Positions 44,127 to 51,889 of a stretch of 64,000 nucleotides of DNA are shown piece after piece; position 1 is the stretch's first letter; each line of letters opens with the position of its first letter. Origin of the DNA: Bacillus sp. AFS015802 (GTDB lineage Bacteria > Bacillota > Bacilli > Bacillales > Bacillaceae_B); the NCBI RefSeq assembly GCF_002561455.1, contig NZ_NTUP01000014.1:87576-151575 (forward strand), in the 5' to 3' direction. The position numbers and the translations under genes were made by a program. The notes under the pieces were generated by a model. It made no database searches, was not told the DNA's origin, and saw nothing but the letters and a program-made list of their open reading frames with translations.

Positions 44127-44621
44127 ATGTCAGCCACAACCTTGATTACCGCTCTTGAAAAACTTTATAAGCTGCACAAAAGTTTGTTCGACCTTTCTTT
44201 GAATAAAACGGAAGTCATCAAAAAAGGTGATATGAGTGAGCTGGATCGTGTTCTGAAAGATGAGCAGAAGCATTTGGCGGCGATCAATACGGTGGAGGCA
44301 GAGCGGCAACGGGAATCCACCCAATACCTTCAATCGCGGGGAGTGCTTTTAAATGAGGCACCGACGATATCTCAGTGTATTGAGCACAGTTCCCCCCAGG
44401 AGCAAGAAACACTTGTCCAATGGCAGGAAAAGCTTGTTGATATCATTGGAGAATTGAAGGCCAAAAATGAGCTCAATCAAAAGCTTGTCTATCAGTCTCT
44501 TCAATTCGTGAATATGAACCTATCCATGACGCAGCCGCAGCCGGATCAATCCACCTATTCACGACCGAACGGTGAAAAAAAATCACCGGCAAGCCGCTCC
44601 ATCTTTGATTCAAAAGCATAG
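44127..44621 (+). CDS. flgN: Flagellar chaperone FlgN (YvyG)
   Basis: This 164-residue mostly helical protein of the FlgN family starts behind AAAAGGAG, 16 bases after flgM. It holds hook-associated proteins FlgK and FlgL, encoded next, before export. The C-terminal tail is polar and Pro/Ser-rich. Confidence 0.88.
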   Translation: MSATTLITALEKLYKLHKSLFDLSLNKTEVIKKGDMSELDRVLKDEQKHLAAINTVEAERQRESTQYLQSRGVLLNEAPTISQCIEHSSPQEQETLVQWQEKLVDIIGELKAKNELNQKLVYQSLQFVNMNLSMTQPQPDQSTYSRPNGEKKSPASRSIFDSKA

Positions 44622-44650
44622 CACTTACTAATTGAAACGGAGGCAACACC

Positions 44651-46228
44651 ATGCGATCCACTTTTATGGGCCTGGAAACGGCAAAACGAGGCATGTACAC
44701 CCAGCAGGGCGCCCTTTATACAACGGGCCACAATATCTCCAACGCGAATACCCCTGGATATACCCGTCAACGGGTCAACTTTGAACAAACGACACCCTAT
44801 CCTGCCCCCTCTATGAACCGTCCACAAATCCCAGGCCAAATCGGAACGGGAGTCGAAGCCGGTTCGATTCAACGTGTGCGTGATTCATTCCTGGACATGC
44901 AGTACAGAGGCGAAAATCAAAAGCTTGGTTACTGGGAAACGAAAATGGAAGCAATGAAGAAGATGGAAGAAGTCATGAACGAGCCATCCGATTCAGGCTT
45001 ATCGAAAACGATGGATATGTTCTGGCAGTCCCTTCAGGATTTAGCCGTTAACCCGTCCAACTCAGGTGCACGGTCGGTAGTCGTTGAAAGAGGGAAAGCT
45101 GTTGCTGAAACATTCAACTACTTATCGTCATCACTGACAAGTGTCCGTGGCGATCTGAAAAATGAGCTGTCTGTCAGTGAAAAGCAAATCAACTCCCTGT
45201 CGAGACAGATCGACAACATCAATAAACAAATAGCCGATGTTGAACCACACGGCTATCTTCCGAATGATCTATACGATGAGCGTGACCGCTTGATCGATGA
45301 ACTTTCACAGCATGTTTCCATCCAAACAAGTTATCAGTCCAATGGGGGAGCTTCGTCACCAATCGCAGAAGGAGCCGTTACCGTCACATTGGTCGGGAAA
45401 GACGGGAACCTTGCCGTGAACCTGGTCGGGAAAAGTGGCGTGAATGAACTGAAACTCACTTACGGCGGCCCGCAAAATACGGTGGATACCGTAACAATCG
45501 GAAGCCAGACACTTGACGTCAAAGATTTCTTATCTCAAGGCGAAGGAAAACTGAGAGCCCTCATTGATACATATGGCTTCAAAAATAAAGATGGTGAAGC
45601 TGAAGGCTCCTATATCAGCATGCTCGATGAACTAGACAGCATGGCTTACGAATTTGCCAAAGCATTCAATGACCAGCATCAACAAGGATTCACACCTGAG
45701 CAGATGAACGATCCAAACTTTGATCCTGATAACGATACTCCGGAGACACCGAAGTTCTTCCAGGATGCAAAGGATGCTTCAGCAGATCTGGATGGTGTAC
45801 TGAAATCAGGCTTCGCTCAAAGAATGCAGGTGGCTGATGAAATGAGCAATCTTGATAACATCGCGACAGCAGGTGCAGGTAATCCCACCCTCGGAGATGC
45901 ATCAAACGTTCTCGCGCTTGCCGACATCATCACAACGACTAAACTGCCTTACGGTGAAAAAGAAGCATCATTCCAAGGGCACTTTGAATCCGTGATCGGG
46001 AAAATGGCGGTAGAATCACAAGAATCCGTTCGACTTGCAAGCAACTCTGGTGTATTAAGAGGAGCCGTGGAAGAACGCCGCATGTCCGTAAGCGGGGTTT
46101 CACTTGATGAAGAAATGACCGACATGATCAAATTCCAGCATGCCTACAACGCCTCTGCCAGAATGATCACACTGCAGGACGAAATGCTCGATAAAATCAT
46201 CAACGGCATGGGGACCGTTGGAAGATAG
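44651..46228 (+). CDS. flgK: Flagellar hook-associated protein 1 FlgK
   Basis: This 525-residue protein has the N-terminal flagellar rod motif (MGLETAKRGMYTQQGALYTTGHNISNANTPGYTRQ, see residues 6-40) and the C-terminal D0 helix (GVSLDEEMTDMIKFQHAYNASARMI, residues about 480-505). It is the first hook-filament junction protein. It lies in the flgM operon between flgN and flgL with 14-29-base gaps. Confidence 0.95.
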   Translation: MRSTFMGLETAKRGMYTQQGALYTTGHNISNANTPGYTRQRVNFEQTTPYPAPSMNRPQIPGQIGTGVEAGSIQRVRDSFLDMQYRGENQKLGYWETKMEAMKKMEEVMNEPSDSGLSKTMDMFWQSLQDLAVNPSNSGARSVVVERGKAVAETFNYLSSSLTSVRGDLKNELSVSEKQINSLSRQIDNINKQIADVEPHGYLPNDLYDERDRLIDELSQHVSIQTSYQSNGGASSPIAEGAVTVTLVGKDGNLAVNLVGKSGVNELKLTYGGPQNTVDTVTIGSQTLDVKDFLSQGEGKLRALIDTYGFKNKDGEAEGSYISMLDELDSMAYEFAKAFNDQHQQGFTPEQMNDPNFDPDNDTPETPKFFQDAKDASADLDGVLKSGFAQRMQVADEMSNLDNIATAGAGNPTLGDASNVLALADIITTTKLPYGEKEASFQGHFESVIGKMAVESQESVRLASNSGVLRGAVEERRMSVSGVSLDEEMTDMIKFQHAYNASARMITLQDEMLDKIINGMGTVGR

Positions 46229-46242
46229 GTAGGTGAAATGAT

Positions 46243-47148
46243 ATGCGCGTAACACAAAGTATGCTGACAGCGAACTCAATGAGAAATCTCAGTTCTTCAT
46301 ATGGACGAATGGGGCAATTGCAGGACCAGTTGGCTACAGGTAAGAAAATCACGAAGCCATCTGATGACCCGGTTGTTGCGATGAAGGGGATGTTTTATCG
46401 TTCGAATTTGACTGGGATTGAGCAGTATAAGAGGAATTTATCTGAACTTTATTTGTGGATGGAGAACTCTGAGTCGGGAATCGATCAGGCGAATCAAGGG
46501 TTGCAGCGTGTCAGGGAATTGACGCTTCAAGGAAAAAATGGAACATTGAGTCCGGAAGACCGTAAAGCAGTGGCTGTTGAAATAGAGCAAATCAAAAATG
46601 ACCTTGTGAGTGTCGCTGAAACGAAAGTAGCGGGAAGATATATTTTTCATGGGACGGATGTTGGGAATTCTCCGATAAAGGATGGGAATCCTGCAGATGG
46701 AAGTGCTCCACAGGTTGCAGACAATTTAGGCAACGGTGCCATCGATGCTTACCCGGTTGAAGTTTCTCAGGGTGTGTCTCTAAAAGCCAATGTTAATCCG
46801 AATAAGGTCTTTAATCAGAAACTGTTCGACACAGTGCACAACATCCAAAAAGCATTGGAATCGGGAGATGATTCTGCTCTCGATACAGAGCTCGAGAATC
46901 TGGATAGTGTAATGAACACATTATCAGCAGAACGTTCTGAACTTGGTGCTCGTTACAATCGACTTGAAATGGTAGACGATCGATTGGCACAGCAGGAAGT
47001 CACAGCAAATCGAATCCTTTCAGACAATGAGGATGCTGACATCGAACGCGTAATAACGGACTTGAAAACCCAGGAAAGCGTTCATCGTGCCGCTCTCGGT
47101 GTTGGAGCCAGAATCATTCAACCAACCTTAATGGATTTTCTACGATAA
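46243..47148 (+). CDS. flgL: Flagellar hook-associated protein 3 FlgL
   Basis: This 301-residue flagellin-like protein has N-terminal MRVTQSMLTANSMRNLS and C-terminal helices (LGARYNRLEMVDDRLAQQ). It is the second junction protein between hook and filament. It follows flgK by 14 bases behind GGTGA. A strong hairpin at 47156-47203 then separates it from yviE. Confidence 0.95.
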   Translation: MRVTQSMLTANSMRNLSSSYGRMGQLQDQLATGKKITKPSDDPVVAMKGMFYRSNLTGIEQYKRNLSELYLWMENSESGIDQANQGLQRVRELTLQGKNGTLSPEDRKAVAVEIEQIKNDLVSVAETKVAGRYIFHGTDVGNSPIKDGNPADGSAPQVADNLGNGAIDAYPVEVSQGVSLKANVNPNKVFNQKLFDTVHNIQKALESGDDSALDTELENLDSVMNTLSAERSELGARYNRLEMVDDRLAQQEVTANRILSDNEDADIERVITDLKTQESVHRAALGVGARIIQPTLMDFLR

Positions 47149-47152
47149 AAGC

Positions 47153-47203
47153 AAGGGGACTGACCCTTTAAGGTGTTTCGTCACCTTAGGTCAGTCCCTT
47201 TTT
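47153..47203 (+). terminator. Hairpin terminator after flgL
   Basis: GGGACTGACC (47156-47165) pairs with GGTCAGTCCC (47189-47198), with an inner AAGGTG/CACCTT stem and a TTTTT tail. It may partly end transcription within the long flagellar operon. Confidence 0.75.
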
Positions 47204-47221
47204 ATATGGAGGTGAGTAGGT

Positions 47222-47812
47222 ATGAACGTCCCGCAAATAAGATTGCAGTCCACGTCAGCAGCCATTGGCATCAGGACGACTCCGGGGCGCATGGACATTG
47301 AACAGCCATCGGCAGAATTGGATATCCAGCAGCCTCAGGCAAAAATGGAGATTGAGCGTACACCTTCCAAGCTGACCATTGACCAAACCGAGGCACGTGC
47401 CGATATGGATTTGAAATCGGTGCGCCGCAGGATAGAAGATTATTCCCAACAAGGATATGAAGACTGGCTGGTGGGACTTGCCCGTGTCGCCCAGGACGGC
47501 GATGAATTGATGATGATTGAGAATGGCGGTGGCGCGATTGCCGCCCAGGCTAAACGGAACAGTGAGGATCCGATGTATGAGTTTAATATTGGTTGGATTC
47601 CTTCGGCAGGCAGCGTGAAAATTAGCTACGATCCAGGTAGTGTAAAGGTGAACGTTGAACCACAAAAAGTGATAAATCACTCTCGTCCCCAGAAGCCAAA
47701 CATACACTATACACCTGCTCAAGTAGATATTAGTTTGAAACGATATGCCGATTTGCAAATTGATTTTGCTAATTTGAAGCATGTGGGAATTAACTATGAG
47801 CAAGAAATCTAG
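47222..47812 (+). CDS. yviE: YviE-type flagellar-cluster protein (DUF6470)
   Basis: This 196-residue protein has a repeated short motif in its first 70 residues (IEQPSAELDIQQPQAKMEIE..., an 'xIxQPxAxxxI' unit), then an alpha/beta part. It starts behind GGAGGTGA. YviE is conserved between flgL and fliW in Bacillus. Its role is unknown. Confidence 0.82.
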   Translation: MNVPQIRLQSTSAAIGIRTTPGRMDIEQPSAELDIQQPQAKMEIERTPSKLTIDQTEARADMDLKSVRRRIEDYSQQGYEDWLVGLARVAQDGDELMMIENGGGAIAAQAKRNSEDPMYEFNIGWIPSAGSVKISYDPGSVKVNVEPQKVINHSRPQKPNIHYTPAQVDISLKRYADLQIDFANLKHVGINYEQEI

Positions 47813-47830
47813 AATGAAGGATTGTGACTT

Positions 47831-48274
47831 ATGAAAATTAACACGAAATACCATGGAGATATAGATGTGAAGTCAGAAGACGTCTTAACATTTGAACACG
47901 GAATCCCCGGGTTTGGGGAAGAGAAGCAGTTTGTATTGTTGCCACTTCCTGAAAATGAATGGTTTCATATACTGCAATCGGTGACCACTTCTCAGCTTGG
48001 ATTTGTGGTGACAAATCCGTTCATGTTTTTTAAGGAGTATGATTTTGAACTAGACCAAACGAGTGTGGAGTTACTGGAACATCCTGTGGAAAAAGAAGTT
48101 CAAGTTCTGTCTATCCTTACTATTAGAGAAGCACTTCATGAATCAACTGCAAATCTACAGGCTCCACTTATTATCAATCTGGCAAATCGTAAAGGAAAGC
48201 AAGTCATCTTAACTAATTCAGACTATCAAACCAAGCACCTGATTTTTACTCAGCCTGCAGGAAAGAAGGGGTGA
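47831..48274 (+). CDS. fliW: Flagellar assembly factor FliW
   Basis: This 147-residue protein has the conserved [23 protein letters not shown] and FFKEYDFEL motifs. FliW binds flagellin and, when free, binds CsrA and prevents it from repressing hag translation. It is 4 bases before csrA, so they are translated together. The hag leader just downstream has the matching CsrA sites. Confidence 0.93.
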   Translation: MKINTKYHGDIDVKSEDVLTFEHGIPGFGEEKQFVLLPLPENEWFHILQSVTTSQLGFVVTNPFMFFKEYDFELDQTSVELLEHPVEKEVQVLSILTIREALHESTANLQAPLIINLANRKGKQVILTNSDYQTKHLIFTQPAGKKG

Positions 48275-48278
48275 GGAG

Positions 48279-48500
48279 ATGTTAGTATTGACGAGGAGAA
48301 CGGGAGAAAGTATTCAGATTGGGGATAACATTGAGCTAACAGTTATTTCTGTTAAAGGGGATCAAGTGAAATTAGGAATAAACGCACCGAAGAACGTGGA
48401 CATCCATCGGAAAGAAGTCTATCTCTCTATCCAAGAAGAAAACACCGAAGCTTCGAAAGGAATCGACAATCTGTTTAATCTTTTGCCAAAAAATGATTAA
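48279..48500 (+). CDS. csrA: Carbon storage / translational regulator CsrA
   Basis: This 73-residue protein has the typical [20 protein letters not shown] start with its RNA-binding first strand, and the C-terminal helix extension. It binds GGA motifs. Probable targets are the two sites in the hag leader at 48617-48628 and 48641-48647. FliW, encoded next to it, antagonises it. Confidence 0.95.
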   Translation: MLVLTRRTGESIQIGDNIELTVISVKGDQVKLGINAPKNVDIHRKEVYLSIQEENTEASKGIDNLFNLLPKND

Positions 48501-48518
48501 TTATTTTCCTAAAACTAT

Positions 48519-48544
48519 TAAACACTAATAGAAACGACCGATAA
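48519..48544 (+). promoter_or_regulatory. SigD promoter of hag
   Basis: TAAA, 14 bases, ACCGATAA resembles the SigD consensus (TAAA, N15, GCCGATAT) with mismatches. It is about 115 bases before the hag start. Confidence 0.65.
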
Positions 48545-48616
48545 AAGTATTGTAAGCAATGAGGAGAAGGGCGGCCGACCTTTGTGACTTGTTGCAAACT
48601 AAAAAATGATATAGTT

Positions 48617-48647
48617 CACATGGATGTGGGCTTACTTTCAAGGAGGA
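48617..48647 (+). promoter_or_regulatory. CsrA-binding sites in the hag leader
   Basis: CACATGGATGTG (48617-48628) folds as a 4-bp stem with GGA in the loop, the form CsrA prefers. The second site AGGAGGA (48641-48647) is the ribosome site itself. Binding at both would block translation, as known for B. subtilis hag. Confidence 0.75.
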
Positions 48648-48657
48648 AATTATTGTA

Positions 48658-50377
48658 ATGAGAATCAATCATAATATTGCGGCTTTGAATACTTATCGTC
48701 AGTTGAACAGTGCTTCAGGTGCACAATCTAAATCTATGGAAAAATTATCTTCAGGTCTTCGTATTAATCGTGCTGGTGATGATGCTGCAGGTTTAGCGAT
48801 TTCTGAAAAAATGCGCGGGCAAATTCGTGGGTTGGATCAAGCTGCAAGAAACGCACAAGATGGAATTTCAATGATTCAAACAGCAGAGGGTGCTTTGAAC
48901 GAAACTCATTCAATTTTACAACGTATGAGAGAGCTGTCAGTCCAATCATCTAATGATACTAACACTTTAGATGATCGTAAAGAGATACAAAAGGAAGTAG
49001 AACAGTTAAAATCAGAAATTAATCGTATTTCAGATACTACAGAATTTAATACACAAAAACTTCTAAATGGTAGCCTTGGTGCACAAGGAACATCTGCAGA
49101 TACAAGTGTTGTAAATGTTGACAGTGCAACTGGTCTTAAAAAAGGCACCTATAATGTTACAGTTGATACAGCGGCAACTAAAGCTTCAGCAGCTGCTGGG
49201 TCTACAGACTTTTCAACACCAGGAGATGTTTCAGGAAAAGATTTATCTATAAACGGAGTGACAATTGATTTTTCTGGAATGACTTCTGCTGATACTGCAG
49301 CAATTGTTGCGAAAATCAATGAATATTCTGATGAAACTGGAGTCGTTGCTTCTGTAAGTACTAATAATGTTAAATTAGATCAAGCAAATTTCGGATCAAA
49401 TTACGACATTAATTTAGCAGGTACAGATGCAGCTGAATTTGGTCAGGCTATTACAGCTGGGGCTGATGCCGTAGCAACAATTTCAAACCCCGATGGATTA
49501 TCACAAACTGTAACTGGAGTAGGACAATCTGTTAGTTATGGTGGTGGAGAGTTCACGGCAACAGCTGCCACAAATGGATTATCAACTACATTTGATGTAA
49601 CCTCAAGTGGTGCTTCTTTCCAAATCGGTGCAAATAAAGATCAAAATATGTTAATTGATATGAATGAAATGAGCACTAGTACACTTGGGAATAGTACAGA
49701 TGGATTAGTGAAAGATATTAATCTTTTAACTCAAGAAGGTGCCAATGATGCTATCAAAACTTTAGATGCAGCAATTTCTGAAGTATCTGGAGAACGTTCT
49801 AAACTTGGAGCATTCCAAAATCGTTTAGAACACACTATTAATAACCTTGGTACATCTTCTGAAAACTTAACAGCATCTGAATCACGTATCCGTGACGTAG
49901 ATTATGCTTTAGCTGCTTAAGCAGTGACAAGCACAGTCGTCCTGGCTGGTAACGGCCAGAGATCATAATTGGGTGAATTGCTGGAAACCCCTTAGAGCTT
50001 TTCTTGCCACAACGTAGTTGGAAACGACAAGCGTGATGGCTTTAACAAAAGAAAAGATTGGGCAATCAGCAGCCAAGCTCCTGTCTTGAAAAAGTGGAGA
50101 AGGTTCAACGACTAGGATAGACCATCTAAGGCGAAAGCTATGGTGATGAAATCCGTAGGTGAAACAATGATCATCAGCATTGTGAATCCGAAGTGCCCAA
50201 CCCCTACTATTTATAGAGGGTGAAGATATAGTCTGGTCATTTATGAAAGTAAATGTTCGCACGATGGCGAAAGAAATGATGAACCAAACGAAGAATTCTA
50301 TTCTTTCTCAAGCTGCTCAAGCTATGCTAGCGCAAGCCAACCAGCAGCCTCAAGGAGTTTTACAACTTCTTCGTTAA
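48658..50377 (+). CDS. hag: Flagellin Hag, interrupted by a group I intron
   Basis: The 5' exon (48658-49902, 415 codons) encodes the N-terminal flagellin domain (MRINHNIAALNTYRQLN...), a variable Ala/Ser/Thr-rich middle (about 145-335) and the start of the C-terminal domain up to ESRIRDVD. In unspliced RNA the frame stops at TAA 49918-49920. The 3' exon (50264-50377) encodes MAKEMMNQTKNSIL to LQLLR, the normal end of Bacillus flagellin, in frame. Joining D to M rebuilds the conserved DVDMAKEMM and gives 452 residues. So the filament protein can be made only after splicing. The promoter is SigD-type and CsrA sites are in the leader. Splice points are inferred from protein conservation, not measured. 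Confidence 0.88.
49903..50263 (+). ncRNA. Group I self-splicing intron in hag (no ORF)
   Basis: This 361-base segment splits the flagellin gene and contains group I core elements in order: a P-like element AATTGCTGGAAACCC (49976-49990), R-type GTTCAACGACTA (50103-50114) and S-type AAGATATAGTC (50223-50233). GACTA of R and TAGTC of S form helix P7. The proposed 5' site follows T at 49902 and the intron ends with G at 50263, as the family requires. I could not find a fully convincing internal guide for that 5' site. A U at 49914 with guide GGCTGG (49944-49949) pairs better and would keep four extra residues in frame. Group I introns in flagellin genes are known from Geobacillus and relatives. 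Confidence 0.82.
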
Positions 50378-50393
50378 TATTGACTTCTTTATT

Positions 50394-50425
50394 AGAGACT
50401 CTAGTATCACTAGGGTCTCTTTTTA
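50394..50425. terminator. Terminator of hag, shared with the endonuclease gene
   Basis: AGAGACTCTAGT pairs with ACTAGGGTCTCT around 3 bases, followed by TTTTT. It overlaps the 3' end of the convergent endonuclease gene. Confidence 0.85.
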
Positions 50426-51355
50426 CTTTGAGAATTTTGGTTGTCCATCTATAAAGCACATTTGAGTCAAAGTACTAGAATTTAATCCGGTCAAGCTATT
50501 TAACATAGAAAGGTTCTGAAGGTTTTTATCAGAGATGGTAATTTGATAGGATTTCTTAGTAACAGATGTTTTAGTAGACTCAATAAATGTTAGTAACTCA
50601 TTAGTATAAAAGGCACCACTTTTAATGGTCGTAAAAATATCTGGAAGTACTGATAACTTTTCATTAATTTCTCTTGTTGGTGATATTAACTTTATATGGG
50701 CTGGCAAATAAATTGTAGTCCGCTTTGGATTTAAACATTGATTATAGATATCACAATAAGTAATAGTCTTTCTGTACATACATGGGTGGAGATAAGGTCT
50801 GACCAAAAAGAGAAAGTATTGAACCTGAAACTGATCATAGAGAAGGATCCGGTTTTGTTTATCCATTGAAAAGAGTAACGAGTATTTATCTTTAAGTAAT
50901 TGGCATAATTGATTGTTCTCAGCTGGTGTAAAACTGTCAGTCGATAGAATGATTTTTCGTGGAATAGTAGAGTCTTTCTTGAGATTCCCGTCATCTTGAT
51001 ACCACCATGCGAGTGCAAGAGGAGTCAGGTACTTCATTAAAAACTCAAATGGGAGAACTTTCTTTCCATTTTTGTACCAGATTGATCTTAAGTTGGTGAT
51101 GTGGTCCTGAGTGCGGGATTGTACGTAATATGATTCTGTATAACCTGCCTGAACACGGTTATCTTCAATTCTTTTATAATGTGGACCTGTCAATGGAAGG
51201 TAGTCTTTGAGCCTGGAGTAACAATAATAACACCATTCTTTGTCTTTAATTGAATGTATGAATTGGAATCGAGGCTTTCTTCCTTCTTGTTTTACAATGC
51301 ATCCATCACCTAGCAATTTTCCACAAACCATAGATAAGAATTCTTCACACTCCAA
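50423..51355 (-). CDS. Free-standing LAGLIDADG homing endonuclease
   Basis: This 310-residue protein starts at TTG 51355, 5 bases after GGGAGG. The two LAGLIDADG-type helices are visible as MVCGKLLGDG (about 9-18) and PLALAWWYQDDG (about 111-122), each ending with the metal-binding Asp, as in the LAGLIDADG_2 family. The N-terminal region also has the IHSIKDKEWCYY segment common in this group. It does not lie in the hag intron but just downstream of exon 2, on the opposite strand. It has no partner gene. The likely target is intron-less hag or a nearby site. Its promoter carries a LexA-box candidate. No maturase role can be excluded. Confidence 0.85.
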   Translation of the reverse strand: MECEEFLSMVCGKLLGDGCIVKQEGRKPRFQFIHSIKDKEWCYYCYSRLKDYLPLTGPHYKRIEDNRVQAGYTESYYVQSRTQDHITNLRSIWYKNGKKVLPFEFLMKYLTPLALAWWYQDDGNLKKDSTIPRKIILSTDSFTPAENNQLCQLLKDKYSLLFSMDKQNRILLYDQFQVQYFLFLVRPYLHPCMYRKTITYCDIYNQCLNPKRTTIYLPAHIKLISPTREINEKLSVLPDIFTTIKSGAFYTNELLTFIESTKTSVTKKSYQITISDKNLQNLSMLNSLTGLNSSTLTQMCFIDGQPKFSK

Positions 51356-51378
51356 CTTTTCCTCCCACCTTTCGGTAG

Positions 51379-51410
51379 AGAACGTTTGTTCTTTTTAATT
51401 ATACCCTCTA
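51379..51410 (-). promoter_or_regulatory. LexA (SOS) box and -10 element of the endonuclease gene
   Basis: On the minus strand TATAAT (about 51399-51404) is followed within a few bases by AGAACAAACGTTCT (51379-51392). This matches the B. subtilis LexA consensus CGAACRNRYGTTYC at 12 of 14 positions, with both GAAC/GTTC halves intact. The position just after the -10 would let LexA block transcription. Confidence 0.6.
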
Positions 51411-51457
51411 GATAACTTATATAACTCCAAATCATACTTATTTCTGTTAATCTAACC

Positions 51458-51484
51458 TAAACTTTCCCCACCAACCACCGATAT
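51458..51484 (+). promoter_or_regulatory. SigD promoter of flaG-fliD-fliS-fliT
   Basis: TAAA, 15 bases, ACCGATAT, one mismatch from the SigD consensus. It lies about 30 bases before the flaG start. Confidence 0.8.
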
Positions 51485-51514
51485 AACCCATATAACCCTC
51501 AGGAGGATCAAACG

Positions 51515-51874
51515 ATGATTGATAATGTGACAGGCGGAGTTTCAGGAGTACAATCATTTACTAGATTAGAGAACCAAACCAGTGAAGAAGTGAAACAAAT
51601 TCAAGCGCAGGAACGACACCATGAAGAAACCACAACCAAAGAACCTGTCACCAAAGAAAAAATAGAAGATGTCGTTCATGGGATGAATGAGTTTATGTCC
51701 ACTTCGAATACACACCTCAAATTTGAATTTCATGATAAATTGAAAGAATACTATGTGACGATCGTTGATGATCGGACGCAGGAGATAGTGAAGGAAATAC
51801 CGGCAAAGAAAATCCTTGATATGCATGCCGCTATGACGGAATTTGTTGGGTTGATGGTCGATAAGAAGGTCTAA
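51515..51874 (+). CDS. flaG: FlaG-family flagellar protein (YvyC)
   Basis: This 119-residue protein starts behind CAGGAGGA. The C-terminal part (about 60-118) has the FlaG domain pattern LKFEFHDKLKEYYVTIVDDRTQEIVKEIPAKK. It is the first gene of the fliD unit. FlaG proteins affect filament length in some bacteria. Confidence 0.88.
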   Translation: MIDNVTGGVSGVQSFTRLENQTSEEVKQIQAQERHHEETTTKEPVTKEKIEDVVHGMNEFMSTSNTHLKFEFHDKLKEYYVTIVDDRTQEIVKEIPAKKILDMHAAMTEFVGLMVDKKV

Positions 51875-51889
51875 TGGAAGGAGATACAT

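Noticed and set aside
49903..50263. An intein or a programmed frameshift as the cause of the hag interruption
   Set aside because: The insert has in-frame stops and no intein motifs, while it has group I core sequences, so an RNA intron is the better explanation.
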